A DNA stretch of 64,000 nucleotides from Crotophaga sulcirostris (lineage: Eukaryota > Chordata > Aves > Cuculiformes > Crotophagidae): NCBI GenBank assembly GCA_013397455.1, contig VYZB01000371.1:62001-126000 (forward strand), in the 5' to 3' direction. Shown one piece after another: positions 35,601 through 50,900 of this stretch. The translations under genes were made by a program, and so were the position numbers. Positions within the stretch are counted from its first letter, which is position 1. The number at the start of each line of letters is the position of its first letter. The notes beneath the pieces were generated by a model, which was not told the DNA's origin, ran no database searches, and saw nothing but the letters and a program-made list of their open reading frames with translations.

Positions 35601-38520
35601 ATATACCTCTAAATAGAACTTAGGTTTATTTCAACAATTCTGTCTCATAAGTGCATTTCTAAGCTCCTTGTGGTAATATGTTCATTAGTTGTGAACTTGA
35701 ACATGAAAAACAGAATTCTACATGACTCAGTCCTCTTAATAATGTCAGTGAATCTTTAAAGAATTGGTGTTTGAAAACATCTCGTGACCGCGCTCCCGAA
35801 GATGTTACTTGTTTTTTATGCTTCTTGCCACTAGGTGGAAGAAGAAGGTTATCAAAACTATGCCTTGGTGCCACCAGCGCAGTTATCCTTAACCAGATCC
35901 ATTCCTTACGATATCCTTGATTTTAGGATAAAAATGTTTGTCAGGCTGGTGATGGCTTACTTTGATTTTTTGAGACAGCTTTATCAAAAGAAATGCTATG
36001 CCATGCTGTGTAGTTACAGTTCTAATGTTTCTTTTCCTACAGTAGTCTTTCTAGGAATTCTCTTGAGACAAAATTAACAAAAGATAAATCCCGTGAGGTG
36101 TTGGTCTGGAATATTAAAGACAGTACTGTGATACACAATCAATTTGAATATTCTTTTGGATTTTCTTTATTTACAACTATCTTGGACAATCTCTTGCAAA
36201 CTTTGCAAAAAGCCTGTATATCTTTCAGAAGGAATATCTTTTTTTAAATACTCCCTGTTTTGTAAGTGATGGTGCAGCCCTTCGAGGGTGAGTCTTGAGT
36301 GGTGCGAACACCCTGGAAGAGAAGAATGTGAAACAATGTGAAAACTGTAGCTTAAGAGGGACAGAAAATTGTACTTCAGTACAAAACTGGAAAAAAAAAC
36401 CCCAAAAATCTTTCCTTGAAAGAAAACGTGAGTGGTAATGTGTCCTACTGACAGAAGTGTTTTGTGTCTTAAACGCAAAGGTGGACCAATTTGGGCCATC
36501 AGGTATGGCAGGTGATAAAACACTGCATGTAGTAACACAGCAGAGTGGGGAGGGTTATACAAAAGCTCTGAATGGAAGTAAAATTTTGCTGATGTCTTTG
36601 TATGCTTTTTAATAACTTTCTCTAATATGCTGGGTCAAATGTTAGAGCTAGTAAGCTCTAGCTTCATACTGGATTATACGTTTTGTTTGCTGTGGCTGGC
36701 ATAGCTGCTATATTGTCTGTTCTAGATAACTCATTAGAAATGCGAGCCAGTTAATATTTATACTGCCCAGTGCTACAATGATACAATACTGATGAATATG
36801 ATGTTAAGTACTATGTTGCTTGTGGTTCCTTTTTCCCAGACTGAGGTATTTTGTGTCTCTGAAAGGCACAGTGCTGAAAGTTTGTTGTAGTTCAAATTCT
36901 AACCATGTAAAATACTTTTAAAATATGAACAGCTCCGTGTGTAATTTGCTGCACGTAAAACTTAAAACTCTTCTTCCACACTGCCAAAGCCGTCTCTGAA
37001 TTGGACTTCATTGCATTTAATTATGGTACACTTATACTATTGAAGTTTGATAGTTAACTTGTATTTATTTGGTTGATGATCCCTTCCTTTTGCTTTCAGT
37101 GACTGCTATAGTTTACTACAGTGTCTCTGAACAAAAGTACTGGGAAGTGCTTTAAGCCTGATTCTAGAACCCTTATTTACATTGCTTGTATAAACAGCTA
37201 TATACATGCCCATACAAATCGTCCCAGAGAAATCAATGCAACAGTTTAAACATAAAGTGTATGTCAATTATGCATTTTTCCGTGTACTTGTCTATCTGTC
37301 GAAATTAGTATTGGTATTACCAGGAGAATTCAGTTCTCAAAGCTAGTTCTATCTGAGCATACTGCTTGGCACTGCTTGTGTTCTTTCCTCTGGTTTAAAA
37401 CAAGCAAAAGCCTTAGCTGCAGGGTCTGTGGGAAGGTTTTAAGTGATGGTTCAGGAGGTACTGTCTATATCTGCTGACTATAAACATAAAAAATATTTGT
37501 CACTTATTTTCAGAAATAATGCTGTAGACTGAGTGTGTGTGCAGTTGCCCTCTGTCAGTTATGTAGTTTATTTGCAAATACATGTGGTAAACCAGAACTA
37601 ACTAAATTATATTGAAATAGCACTGAAATAAAATGTAAATTACTGTGCCTTCACTACTGTTTTAAAACCAACCTAGCTAGACCTGTTTAGTTGATTTTTT
37701 GGAACATGCAACCGATTGGGGTGATGGGAGGGGCAGGGAAAAGGGATTTTCAGACATCATCTTTTTAAAATACAGAACTCGCCTCTGTAGAACACATTTT
37801 TAGCCAGTTTAATATTGTCTTTCACTCCATGAGTGTGCTCTCTTAAACTCAATCACTGCAGGCAATGAAGTTTATAACTTGGTGCCAATTGTAACTGTCA
37901 TAAAATTATTCATCAGTTCTAAGCATTGTAATTGGCTCACTTCCTTACTGCTGAATTTGCTACCATCAGCAAATTAAACATTTTTGGGAACTGGTACTTT
38001 CTCTTTGTCAGTACTTCATAGCTTATACAAACCAAGGCATTTATATTTAATTGTGCCTGGCACTTTAAAGAATGGGTTTTTGTTTTAGAGCTGCATATTA
38101 GTTTCCTAAAAGTTAACAAGGTGCTGGGTATCTACTTTAAACCTTTTTTAATTCCGGCAAAATACTTAGCTTTTTCAGAGGAAGATAGTTCATGATGTCA
38201 GAAGACAAAAATGTAGTCTTGTACTTCCTTAAATTCCTATGACTTCTAGAATGAAATCCTGAGACTTTGTGAGAGGTCTGTGTTATTGTCAAGAGGAGTC
38301 TTTTGTAATCTGTGAAACAGCTTTTCAGAAACTGTTCTGTATGTCTTCAAAAGAGCTTTTTGCATCTTGACAGGTGAATTCTCTGAAGATTCTGCAGGGA
38401 GTCAGAATACACCGCTGGCAGGTATAATTGCCAGGCTTTAACTTGTTCAATGTTGAGTGGTCTTTCTGCCTCCCAGTGACAGGTTATGTGATGGGGAATG
38501 CTCTTTTTGTGAGCATGTAC
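32661..38520. other. Intergenic desert, no gene seen
   Basis: No open frame here matches a family I know. The frames at 35835-36077 (plus) and 36167-36562 (minus) lack recognisable motifs or splice structure. There are no clear repeats apart from short T-runs. Confidence 0.55.
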
Positions 38521-38524
38521 TGGT

Positions 38525-38985
38525 TAGGCTAGGGCTGTCTTCAGCCTGGAAAAAAGGTAGCTTGAGCATGTGGCAGAGAGGTGCAAATTACTGTGTAGAG
38601 TTTGTATGAATGTAAAAGCAAAGAGAAACTGGACGGGGGTTGACTTGTTCTAATGTGAGGAGGATAGACAGTTATATGAAGCTAGTGAGTACCAGGCTCA
38701 GAGCAAAAGAGGGTGGTGCTTTTCATAACATTGTATTGCCACAGTGTGTTTGGGAAGTTTCTGTGGGCTCAGTGGGAGGCTGGGAAAGGTATCTGGAAGA
38801 AGGATAAAGTGGAGGTTCTGAAAATTATAAAATTAGTTTCAAGAAATCCTCCCAGCTGAAAATAATGGAAGTTGGGAGTGGAGTAAGATAAGCACATGCT
38901 TTCTTTTCTTCCTGTTCCTACAGTTCCTTAGGCATCTAATAAAGGCCACTGTGCTAGGTGTCTTCGTGGCCTGAAACGCTATCTA
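38525..38985 (+). mobile_element. Ancient amniote CR1/L3-like LINE remnant
   Basis: Contains in order ttcagcctggaaaaaaggta, gagcatgtggcagagaggtg, ttgccacagtgtgtttggga, and tttctgtgggctcagtggga. It ends with ttccttaggcatctaataaa and ggccactgtgctag. This is the order and wording of the 3' end of old amniote CR1/L3-type LINEs, which predate birds. It is strongly diverged with indels. Confidence 0.6.
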
Positions 38986-38989
38986 TTCT

Positions 38990-41900
38990 TATATGTGGAA
39001 ACCTAACTGAATGAGTTGTTTTGTATTTCCCTGCAGTTCTTTCTTGTTACTTACAAATTACACTAGAACTGTGTGTTATAACTAAGAGGCAAAACAGCTT
39101 TCTTACTGATGTTCTCACAATCTCATACTGAACCAAAGTACCGAGAAGTGGACGAAGAAATCTTCTAGAATTCAGGAAATTGGGAAGCTCAGTCTTGGCT
39201 ATCGTGGGCTGAGTGTGAACCATGAAATGAAGAGGGGATGGGAAATGTAGAGTGGGACATAGAGCTATGAAGGAAAACCAGTTCTGGGAAAAGGATATAA
39301 AATGTGAAAGCAGCTGGACAGAAAAATAAAAGGGGATGGCTGGGGATACGCCTTTGGAGAACTAAGGGAAGGTGGGAGAGAAGGAGTCTGGGCTTGGCAA
39401 AAAGTCCAGGAGAGTCAAGGGAAAGAACTTTGAGGGAAAATAGGTAATGCCTGCAGGGCCAGAAAAAGGGAAAAGGTTCAGTGACTACTACAGGATATTT
39501 TCTTTAGATCCAGGAAAACTTTCACATTCTATTGCTTTTAGCAGATTGCTGTGAAAGCTAAATGCTAAATTTGTCTTTTGTAGTCTGGTGGGCCATGAAG
39601 AACATAAATAGCCTCTCATTGGTATTGCTTTTAACCTGTACCAGAGATTTTAACCAGGTGAATAAAATTGTAGAGGTGGAACGTGGGGCGGGATGGGATT
39701 AGATTTATTCGGCATTTGTGAAAAGTTAGGTTTTGATGAACTGGCAAATATCACATAAAACGGTGTCAGAGGAAAAAATGCAATTCCATTTACCAGGATA
39801 CCATTGAAGTTACTGAACTGTGATTCCATCCTTTGGGTTTTTGTTTGTTTATTCTGGTTATTCTTCCCAGCTTCTACAATAAATGCAGAAATTTTGCTTG
39901 AAACATATTCATTCCCTGCATGCTGTGCTTCATGCAAAATGAGAGTACAGAATAAATGTGGTAGTTCACATGATATACGTAGTTCAGTGTGGTGTAGGAT
40001 CATACAATCATAGACAAGAAACTAAATATGAAATATATAAGGCTGCAGAGTATCTGGTCACTTCTGAACTCGAGTGGTTTATACCACAGTGGCTTTTTAT
40101 ACTCTGTTATTGTTGTTTGATGGACCCTTCAATCACTTTTACACGCTCTTTTACCTTGAGGACAATAGGTGAAGTGATGCCAAACTGTATATCACAATTC
40201 ACTGTTCAAATGAGTGCTAATCATGTTTTCCTTACATTGTTGAATTAATCTGGTTATCTTATTTTAATTTTTAAATTGCTAGCATAATATGTATGGAGAG
40301 GAAGAAAATAAGATCTTCCTTTAAGGGACTTTATACCTCAAACTCTGTCAGGTCAGCTAGTAGTATTGTTCTTTGGGTAAGAAATAGTGACTATATTATA
40401 TCTATCAGATACTATTGAAGAGATGGTCATTAGTGAAGTTTTTGGGATGAAAGATAGGTTTGAAAGTTGAGTACAGGCTGCTACTTAGAAGGGAGCAGTC
40501 TTGTCTTGCCAGTGTCTTTGGCTTGATATCCCTTTTGTGCTTACAGTGGAATTTTTCCAGCCTTAAGATATAGACAGTATAGACAACTGTGTCTATAAAG
40601 GAGCAAATAAGCTGTTTCCCCACCCTAACCCTGACTCCTCTCTCTGAGAGGGGAAAAAAGACCCCAACACCAAAACACCAGCAAAACATCAAAACCAAAA
40701 TAAACTTCAGTTGAAAGAGTATTGACGTAAAGAAAGGAGCATAGTCACGGACATTGGGTCAGGGAAAAGAGATAACTACTACAGTTTAAGGTATTGGTAC
40801 ATGTAAAACACTTGTATCCTTTGAAGTGAGAGGGTTTTTTATATACTGGAAGTTCCTTCAGACAAGAGTCCATTTCCACATGTTGCATCTATGTGGTGTC
40901 AAGACTTATTGAGATTTAGCATTCAGCATAGGAAAAGAATGTCTGAGCTAACGAGAAGAGGGAATTAATTTTTTTATTTCTACACCTGTTTAGTTAGTTT
41001 TAATAGAGAAGTAAATTGACTGCTTTCCATCTCAGTTAATCTGTGGATTTGATGCTTGGGTGAGGCTATCCAGATTAATTAGCAGGTTTAGTAAATGATA
41101 TAGGGAAAAGTAATCATATTCTGCATGTGTTAGTATCACAGTGCCAAGTCTTTATTTTCATCCTCCTGAGTCTACAATGCCTGAAGTGCTTAATCATGAC
41201 AGCATTGCTTATAATATGTGTAATTTATCTGTTAAAATGGGGACTATTGCACATCACTAGCATTGACTGTATTCACCCAATTTTGTGTTCACTGTAATAT
41301 GAGAAGCTGAGTTCCCATCTTTGGTTACTAACACCTTCTCCCTCCATGTTTGAAATGTATGACAGCCCTTTGTAGTTTTCAGCGATGTCTATTTTCTGCT
41401 TGAAAACCACTTGTTTTCCTGATTAGCAAGACCAGAATAACCTCCTTAAAGTAGTGATCCAGTGATCTGTGCAACTTCTCTCCTTTTTTTCATGTATCAA
41501 CATTTACAGCTCAAAATAGTGGCTTAGCCATTACAGCCCTTAAAAATTGAAGTTTAGTCAGAAAAATTGTCTACTCTGTTAAACTTCATGAAACATCTCC
41601 TGTGTGGGTTTTTTTTTCCCACACTCATGGAAAGATTAATTATTTCAAAAAGATGGTGTTAATTGACAGATGTAACAATTCTTTTAAATATACTGCTCTT
41701 AAAATCAGGCACTTATAGGTACAAGTTAATGGCTAGTTTATTAGAGCTACTAATTGTCTAGTTTTGTCAGTAGCTGTAATGTAACTAATTATAGTCATAA
41801 GGACTGGATTGTTTAAAACATTCCAGGTATTACAGAAGATGAGGTTTTTTGTTTTAGTAGGCCACATAATGGGAGCCCACCTAGCATTGCTTTCACTTTT

Positions 41901-44900
41901 TTTTGGCACTTATCATCTTTTCTAACTTAGTTGTGGTGTTCTCTAAGCCATATCATTAATAGAATTAATTGTGGATGGTTGTGTGTCTTTCAGCATCTAA
42001 TTAGAATATACTAATTACGAACTGTTTTGTGAAGCCTAGTTTCCAGTGGATTTGTGTTCCATGTTCCCTGAACCCTTCTATCTGCATTAGAAATCACTTA
42101 TGAATCTTAAGTCTTGTTAGAAGAGTGACAGTTTAGGAGCTTGTAATTGTTGTCAGACTCTGAGCTGAGTGTCAGTCATCTGTTTCTCACAAAGGGAGAC
42201 AACAGCAATATGTTGAGATATTTTTAGTGAAAAGGTTAACTGTTTCTTTCCTTGCACTCATATTGCCAGCTTGCAGTAAGGTCTACAGGGTTCCATGTGG
42301 TATCTTTGGAGGTTTTTTGAAGCAGAATTAGTTTGAAGCTTTTCCTATTTGTTTAAGTGACATTAGCACAGATATTGAAGGTTATTTTTATATCTAATGG
42401 TTAAAAGTTTGCAGAATCTGAAGTGGTGTGTGGGTCTGAAAGGCTAGGTGTTAGGAGGCATCAGACACTGGAAGAGCTGTATTTTTAAGAAATCTGCCAG
42501 TGCCACTGGTTACCCACTCGGGAATATTAATATTTATGATTAGATATGTCAAGCCATAAGTTGCAGTGAGTAATGCCAAAAAAACATAGGATGCCCATTT
42601 GGAATCAAGCAGCCTTGACTGCAAGTGAATTAAAACTGGACCTAGAAAGCTCATAGCAAGGTTCATGTGAGGTTTGGGAGGGGAATCTATGGTATATGAT
42701 GAGGTTGTAACTTCAGATATCCACTCCAGCTTTGTTAGATCAACTCTGTTGTTCCCAGAAAACTGCTGGAATTTCCTTGCTGTAAGGATTGGCATATTGA
42801 TTGGGTTTGAGGTATATAAGAATATGGAGTCTGAATCAAATTTGGGCCTAATTCTGTCGTTTACTGAGCAGCAGCTGCAAGCTTATGACTAGCAAGAAGT
42901 CCAATCTAGTATTTTAGGAATTGTGGAGGCTTCCTTTGTGACAGAATCAGAGCCTTTGACAGTTATTAAAAAAACTCCCACAAACACGCAAAGTGTATAA
43001 ACCAATGTTTATTATGAACCAAGAAACTTTCACAACATAATTAGAATCTATTGCTTACCAGCAGTCTCTGGGACCATAGTTCCTTATAGTTTTGTTTTCT
43101 GTGCTCCCTGTGGCTATCTGTCCTCTGATACCTGCACTAAACAGAAGATACTTTATTCCTGGAACTATGCACACACTTTTGGGGCTGATGGGTAATCTGC
43201 TTGATATGCTGGGTATGCATATGCATTGCACATCCATCAGCTGATTGACTAACAACTGCTTATTAAACAAAATGCAAATGAGTGAAAATTGTACCCTGGG
43301 TTACTTCATAGGGGCAGTAACTTGAACCTCCTTCTGCCTGTTCACTGTCTTTTTCAACACAAAAAATGTAAAGTTTAGTTTATTGTTGATGGTGTGTCCC
43401 CCCGTTTTAGGTAAGGTTGCTGCATGGATTCAAAAGTAATAGGAACAGAACAGATATGCAAGCAGTGCAACCACAGAAGCTTCACTTTTGCATAACCAGA
43501 CAAAAGTTCATAAAGCTGCCAAAAGACAGGACCATTGCAAAACCTCCAGGGTTAAAATGCCTTTACTAGTTTTGTCAATAGGAATTTATGACCTATCATT
43601 CACTTCGGTTTTGAGTAAGTAAAATTATAGCTTAGTTTCTGTAACACATTGCACTGATTGTGAGATTGTTGATTGCTGAAACTTCATTTGACTTAAAATT
43701 TGTATATAGAGTTCTTTGCCAGTTATATACAGTACGATGAGTAATTAATAAAATGAATACAAACATCTGGTCTTTAAATTTGTTTCCCTTTTAGTAATTC
43801 ACTTCTAATGGAGCAAAAAAGTTAGCTGATGAAGTTTTGATTTATGCTCTTTGTCTGTGCATAATTTAAATTTGGATACCATTTTAATTTGAACTGGTAA
43901 CTATTGCAGTCATTTGCATGAGGATAAAAGACCACCATCTCTTATGTGACTGCGTGTGTCTGTTTTTTGTTATTGATGGAAAATTAGGGATGATCAGTCA
44001 TGTTGCTGACTGAAGACAAGGTTAGATGTGAAGTTAAATTCACTATTTAATGAATGGAGACTGTGAGCTTCTTTTAACATTATAATTGAAATTCTGTTTT
44101 CAGGTGGCTTTATTTGAACATGATGGGAAGATACAACTTCGCAGGGGCTCGTATCCTGCAAGGATAACCAAATGCCATCTGAAACTAACTCTTCTTTCCT
44201 CTCTTGGCATTATTATTTCTACTAAATTTTCTTAAGAGTTAAAGGACTATTTACATTCTTATCAGCGAGATCAGAGAATTTTCAGCGAAAATAACTCCAG
44301 AATGATCAGGTTTTTGGAAAGACAAAATTCGCATTGTTCTCGTATCTTTCTACCTTAATTAGGAACTACATTTCCCTTTAATTTAAACAATAAAATCAGA
44401 CTGCATTCTTCAAGTTTTACTGAACTAAAGGCATACTGATGCAGAAAGTTTTATGCAGACAATGTTCCCTTCTTCTATAATTTTCCATTACATATGTAGA
44501 AAAAAGGTAGTTATTTACATAACTACATGGAGAAAACAATGCGTAAGGAAGTCTTAGAGCGTTTTAGGTGTGTTCAATGATTAGGAACAATTGAGATCCA
44601 TGTGAAGAGATTTCTATTCAAGACTACGGATTGCAAATTTCCCAAAATACTGACAAAATCCTCCATTAATAGGGGACAAGAATTGAGTTATAAGTAAGTT
44701 GGATATAGGGTTCAATGTCTCTGACTTCATAGTTATTTTTCCACCTACAGCATTTCCCTGTAAATCTTGCATGAGAATTGGGATTAGATTGTACCTTGCT
44801 GTAAATTCACAGGAGGAAACGGAACCCTTGTCCTTTCTTCTTGCTAGCCACAGTGATGAAAATTATTCCTAGTAACTTGCTGTTCTGCCTTCTTGACCAT

Positions 44901-47900
44901 TAAACAGAAAGTTGATGGTTATAGGTTTTCATCCAGACAGCAAAATATCACAATAATTGAGTTGTGAATAAACAGTTAAGTACACGTGCTCAAAATATAC
45001 TCTATTCTAATGTTAATGGTAGAGAAATAAGTAACTATTCTGCCCCCACTTGTACTTTTTCATATTAAGAATTTCTAGAATAAGAAATTTAGGTCTAAAA
45101 TGTTTTCCTTGGTAGGTCACTTTTAAAACAGGTTTGGTTAATCAATTTAGGTGCCTAATAAGCCTTGAGGATTTTTTAAGGCTAGGATTTGGAAATATTT
45201 TTCTGAATGACTTTGTACATAATCAGCACCAGACAAAAGACTCTTAAATCTAGAAATGCTTGCCTATACATGATGCTCTATTTAAAGTGGAAAAGGAGTT
45301 ATTCAATCTATTTTTAAAAGTAACCCTTTTCAAGAACAATATAGGATAAGATCCAGAAATATGTAAAATATTTCTGATTTTTGATAATAAATTCACACCT
45401 TGCCAACTATTTCACTTAGGTTTCCATATAAAGTATACTGTCTTCAAAGTTAAATGCAAGTAATTCTTTAATGAAGTAAAAATAGAGGAGAACCTTTGTG
45501 GTAAAATCGATTTCTCTTAATATCTTTTCTTTTAATGTTCTTTCTATTTTTCTTTTACAGAGAGGTTTGCAAATTGATGATCATTGCTCTTTTTACTTCC
45601 CCTTTATGATTTTTTTTTCTGCTTACTAAAACCTGAGCATTTCGCTTGATTTATTTTAGTGTCCTAATATGAATCATTGAAATAATGCACTTTGAGTAAT
45701 GCACCTCCGTATCCCTTGGAAGTTGGTTCAGGTTATTCACTTAATGAAAAAACTGTTGTGTGGATATCTCTTTATATTCAAGTTTATACTTAAGCTTTAT
45801 GGACAGTCTATGAAGACCAGAGCTGTTTGTTTTTCCCTATTAATTTTCAAGAAGTCCACCCTCACTTTAACACACTGGGTAGAATAAAAATAAGTTTTTG
45901 CAATACCTCACACTTTCAGTTAACTACTCTAAAAACTAACTTAAGTGTGTAATAGGGTTTCAGTAATGTGTGAATTTTTTGTCAGGTAGCTTTTAGAATG
46001 TTTGTGTACTTTTATGAAGAGTACTAATTTAAGACAGAAGTTATGAGAGGTTAGAGTGGTTAGAGTGTGTCATCAAGACTGCAGGAACTTCAGTTGATTG
46101 CAGTCTTTCATTATACTTTGAATGTTGTAATGTTTCCTGTTGAATTAAATGGCAAAACTCACAGATTTTCACCCTGTGTGATCAAAATGTTTCTTGTAGT
46201 TGAGTGGTAATCACGGTTACCAGTAGGGACTGGAAATTACTGTGTAGTATATCCAGTCATCTGCTCAGGACCAAAACCAGTGCCAGTTTGACTGATTTGG
46301 GTATGTTATTTTTCTTGCAAATACAGGGTAGAGTTTTTTTCTTTTTTAATTGCCACATCTTAGGAATACAAGATATGCAGCCACTATTGGTAGGATCAAA
46401 TACAGTACTGTGGCAGAAGAACAGTCTTCAGAAGTAAAATTTCTGGCATTAAACTGGGTAAACTTGTTTCATCCAAGAACCTACTCTCTGCAGAATGTAT
46501 AATGAATCAAGTGGGGCACAAAATCTGTGAGAAGGGAAAAGCACTTTGTAGACTTGTAGACTTCTGCAGGTGGTCTTTGCCTTGTACAACTCAGTGTTTG
46601 ATTGTATCTAGAGCTTTTTTCAATATCCCTCAGCAAGAGATTATGTAGAGGTAGTCTTACACGTATCTGCAGCATGTTGTGTGTATGCAAGCACACAATG
46701 TAAATAAAATTGGAGCCTGCTGTTCTGAAATGCTCATAAATATTGTTTGTCATCCATTGCTTTCTGTCCTAGTGAGTAGCGGCTATATTGTTGCAGGTAT
46801 CCTAACATCTAATCATGCAGTAACCAAGGCTAAAGAAAAGAGTAATTTTTCTGATTTATCTTAATTTTTTGGTGTTTGTAGTTAGACAGTGTAGTTGTAC
46901 AACTTCATGATTGTCCTTTTATTTTTAAGAAAAAGCTAAGAGGAAAAAGGTAGTACCATTCAGTACTGTACACAGTAAGAGTGAATGCAACACTGAAAAG
47001 CAGTTAGCGTTCACTCTGGTAGTGGTTTAGACATTGCTATCTTAATCCAAAATGTCTGTACACACTGTTTTGTAAGATTAATATGTAGAAATTAATTTAT
47101 ACTGTTACATCAATGCTGAATTGAAAAGCTAGTGGTCTTCAAACTGAAAAGTTCAAATTGAAATAAAATATGGAAAAAAATGATGGTCCCATTGACCACT
47201 TTAATAGACAGCCTGCACTCTTCAGTGGATGTTTAGACTTTATGAAGTACTTGTTACTAGCACAGACAAGTAACAGAACTGTTCAGAAATTAGTTTCACT
47301 GAAACTTGTAGGATAATATGGTGCTCCATTTAATAGCACCTGTAAATCTGTTTTTGTCAAAAGCTGATCCTTTCTGTGTTCACAAACTTTTGCGTATAAA
47401 ACACTACAGTCTATGGTGATTCAGCTAGATGCATAGTCCCCACTGCTATTTTTTTTAGACAGCTAAAAATGAATTTAATGGTAATTTTCTCAGTTGAGGA
47501 ATTATTGACGTTACCACAACTGTTTGAATGGCAAGCATGAGAAGTTCTTGTGTTGTCAGCCTGCATACGCAATGTCAAATGGGAGAGGAGGAGGTATGTA
47601 GGAGTGGCACTAGTTTGGAAGATGTTCCAAACAACCTGTTGTATCCAACAGGAATTGCTACTGAGGTAACTTAGTGGAGTTTGATCTCTAACGAAAGCAT
47701 TTTATATCTCTAGGTATGGTATTGGTATGACAGTTTGAAGAAAGAATACCATTCAAAATTACAAAGTAATCAAAATCAATGTTTGTATTTCAACATGTGC
47801 ACTTTAGTGCTTGTAATGATAACACTTAGTAATTCTTTTCCATAGGTAATCTTCTGTATTTTTTAATTTTATATATTGAAACTTTTGTTGGAGAATCAGT

Positions 47901-50900
47901 TGAATAATCTCTTAATAATAAATAATTGTGAAATAGTAGAGAGACTTGGAGATCCTTATCTGAATAATGCAGATAATTAAAACATTTCAGAATATTTGGC
48001 AAGCCTTAGTTCAAAGTGCTTTGCCAAATTCACATTACAAATGAGACTGAAATTTCAATGACTTTCTTTTAAATGCCCTGCAAAGGAACTGATCTCCTAT
48101 AAAAAGTGGATATAAGCTGGAGCAGTCAGAATTCTATGTCATTTATTTGTTGAAAGTACATTTATCCATGTTATCCATGGATATATGATTGGGAGAATAT
48201 ATGAACATTTTATGCAATACTTAGAGACTGAACTGGGTCAGGTATTCATGTTATAAAAGGATAGCTTAAACTCTCAAATTCAGAGAGACTTGGTTGTTCA
48301 TGTTCTGTTACAACCAACTATAAAACCATGTTTTTTGTTACTAGTTGGAACATTTATTTGTATAAAAAAATCACTGCTACCAGCTTTCACTTTCTTCAGC
48401 TGTAGAGCAAAATTGTTTTCCAGAACATCAAAATACTTTGCAAAACGTATTTTCCTTTTTTTTTCAGTTAGTCATACTTGGTAGTCATAAAAGCTGCTCT
48501 AGCTAATCCTCTTGTAGGGAAGAAATAAGCCCTTTGTAACAGCTACAGTTTAATTATAGCTGCTGTGTACCTGTTCCTTTTGGATTTAGATTCTGACTCT
48601 GCAGATTTTCATGTAATGTATTTCAGAGTGACTGTTGGGAATCATCTTGTGGAACTGCTAAAACTGGATTCTTTCCAGTGGCAGAAACGGAATTCTATCT
48701 AATGAGATTTTCAGAATAAAGGAGAGACTCTGTAGGTTCCTTACTATTTGTAACACGCTTAAAGGAATATGGTAAATAAGATGACAGTGTTTATGAACTG
48801 TTTATTCTAGATGGTCCATAACATGGTTCATGGTAACGAGTTAACTTTTCTTATGTCCATGTGGATTTTACAGGATTTGTGTATTGTAGAGTGTTTCACC
48901 TTTCTTTGCCCTAAATAGAAACTTTAACATGAAACTCAGTAAAGGATAAACTGATTCATAAAATGTAAAGTATTATCCCCCAAAATAAAAGCACAACTGC
49001 TTTATATGGACAATCCTTCTATAATGTTTTCCAATAACTTCTTTTTAGAGCATGGATTTTATAGATGATGGAAAAGAATGGTTAATCAAAGCGCTGCTTT
49101 CAGTTAAAACAACGGTTGATTGTTACTGAGCATTGCTGTTTTTTAATGTTCTATCAAGAAATCAGACATTGGTATCATTACAGATAATGATCCAGCTGAT
49201 GATCATCGGTTCTACTGTAGTTAGGAGCACCTTTTCACTCTAGCCTTTCATCTCTCCCTGCAGTTGAGAACATTCCCCTGATGATGGAGTTCTTACAATG
49301 CATAGGTCAATTTTCAGAGGGTAACAAAAAATGGAAACTTGTTTAGGCATGTTGCTGCATTATCTTGTGTACTGTGGTTTGGATCAAACCTTGTCTTGGA
49401 TTCAATACACCTATCTTCAAGTCAGCTGTGTGATTGAGTGCAGCTTGAAGTCTTTAAAAACATACTTTGAAATTCCTTGTAGTGCCACTTTAAATGTAAG
49501 TTTGGGAACTTTAAATGAAAGTGTGTTAAGTTTTCTTTGCAGAGTGTTATTAACTAGAGGGATTCTGCATTAATTTAACAGCCAGGTCTGTTCTTTCAGC
49601 CATAAGCCATGCTGTCAGGGAAACTTAATTACACTTTAAGTGGGATGCAAATGAGTTGTGACACTACATCATTTCACATGAAAGGTTCATTACTTACATT
49701 AACTGCACAATGCTCTCTCCTAAGCATAGGGCTCATTACAATTTTTCTGTTTTTTAACATGTCTACATCTGAATATGGCTTTTACTTTTTATATGTCTTT
49801 TCTTACTACATGTCTTTTCTTTAATTGTTTAAGCTTTAAGCTGTTGAGTTTGTTAAATGAGTTGAACCTGAGTAGCACAGAAGATACTAAAATAAATGCA
49901 GACCTTATGGGCTTCTGAAACTCTCACTTTGAATTAATCTGAACTCTTCTGAGTTTCCATGTGTGCAGAGCTGTTTCATGTAGTTTGATATGAGACATCT
50001 CCCTTAGCAGGGATGTACATTTCTCACTTCTTTCCCACAAAAATTAGAAGAAAATAGATGCCAATATTCTCAGTGGTTTACCATATTTGTGATAAATAAG
50101 AGTGGTTCTTTTACAGTGGAATGAAATGTGTTTATAATGATTCAAATTTAAGGATTTCTAATTCATTTTTGGTCGTTCTTTTATAATGGTGTGTCTTAAG
50201 CTCCTAAACCAACTCCACTGATGCTTGATAGGTTTGTTCCATCAACCGGTTGTACCTATGCTGGTGAAATACGTCAAAAGGGTATTTGTTGGAGTGTTTA
50301 GTGGTCTTTAAGTCTTAATTCACCAGAAGACAATTTTTATCTTAATGCTCCTCTACATAATGTCCCCTTTCTTGCTTTAAAAAGGGGAGGAGAGTGGGAG
50401 AGAATCTTGCTTTTCTGGCACAGCAGTGAGTGGCCATTTCAGGTCATTAATTATTCTTTCTTGCAAGAATAACAGATTGGTATTGACAATTACTATAGTA
50501 TATCCCTCAAGTTTTATTTTCAACTTTCATAGTGCAACCAGTTGATAGCACTTTGAAGTAACATTGAAGTTGACTTCCATTCTCAGGAAGTCCTGAAAAT
50601 GTATTTGATAAGAAAATACGTTTTTGACATCTTATTATTAGTAAGCTTATTTTGTTTGCAACTTCACCCTAAACTAGATTCTAGTTAAACCCTTTATTGC
50701 TGCTGAGGTAGGATGTTGAAGGCAAGACTCTCAGGTACTATTGTCGCTTCACTGCTAATTTAATAATTGCCAATTAATCTAATAAACCCTATTCCATTTC
50801 ACTAAATTTAGTGCTCATGAAAAATACCAACATTATATCCTTGAAAATATCTGGCAATCCAAGGTCAGTGGTTTATTGCACCTATCTTGTGTGTAAAGAG

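Noticed and set aside
35835..36077. 80-codon plus-strand frame starting MEEEGYQNYALV
   Set aside because: No family match, no exon borders that connect to anything, and no poly(A) signal pairing. Not supported as a gene.
42451..42795. 114-codon minus-strand frame with a hydrophobic segment (SYVFLALLTATYGLTYLI)
   Set aside because: No recognisable family, no splice signals linking it to other exons, and the composition is that of the surrounding AT-rich DNA. A chance frame is the simpler reading.
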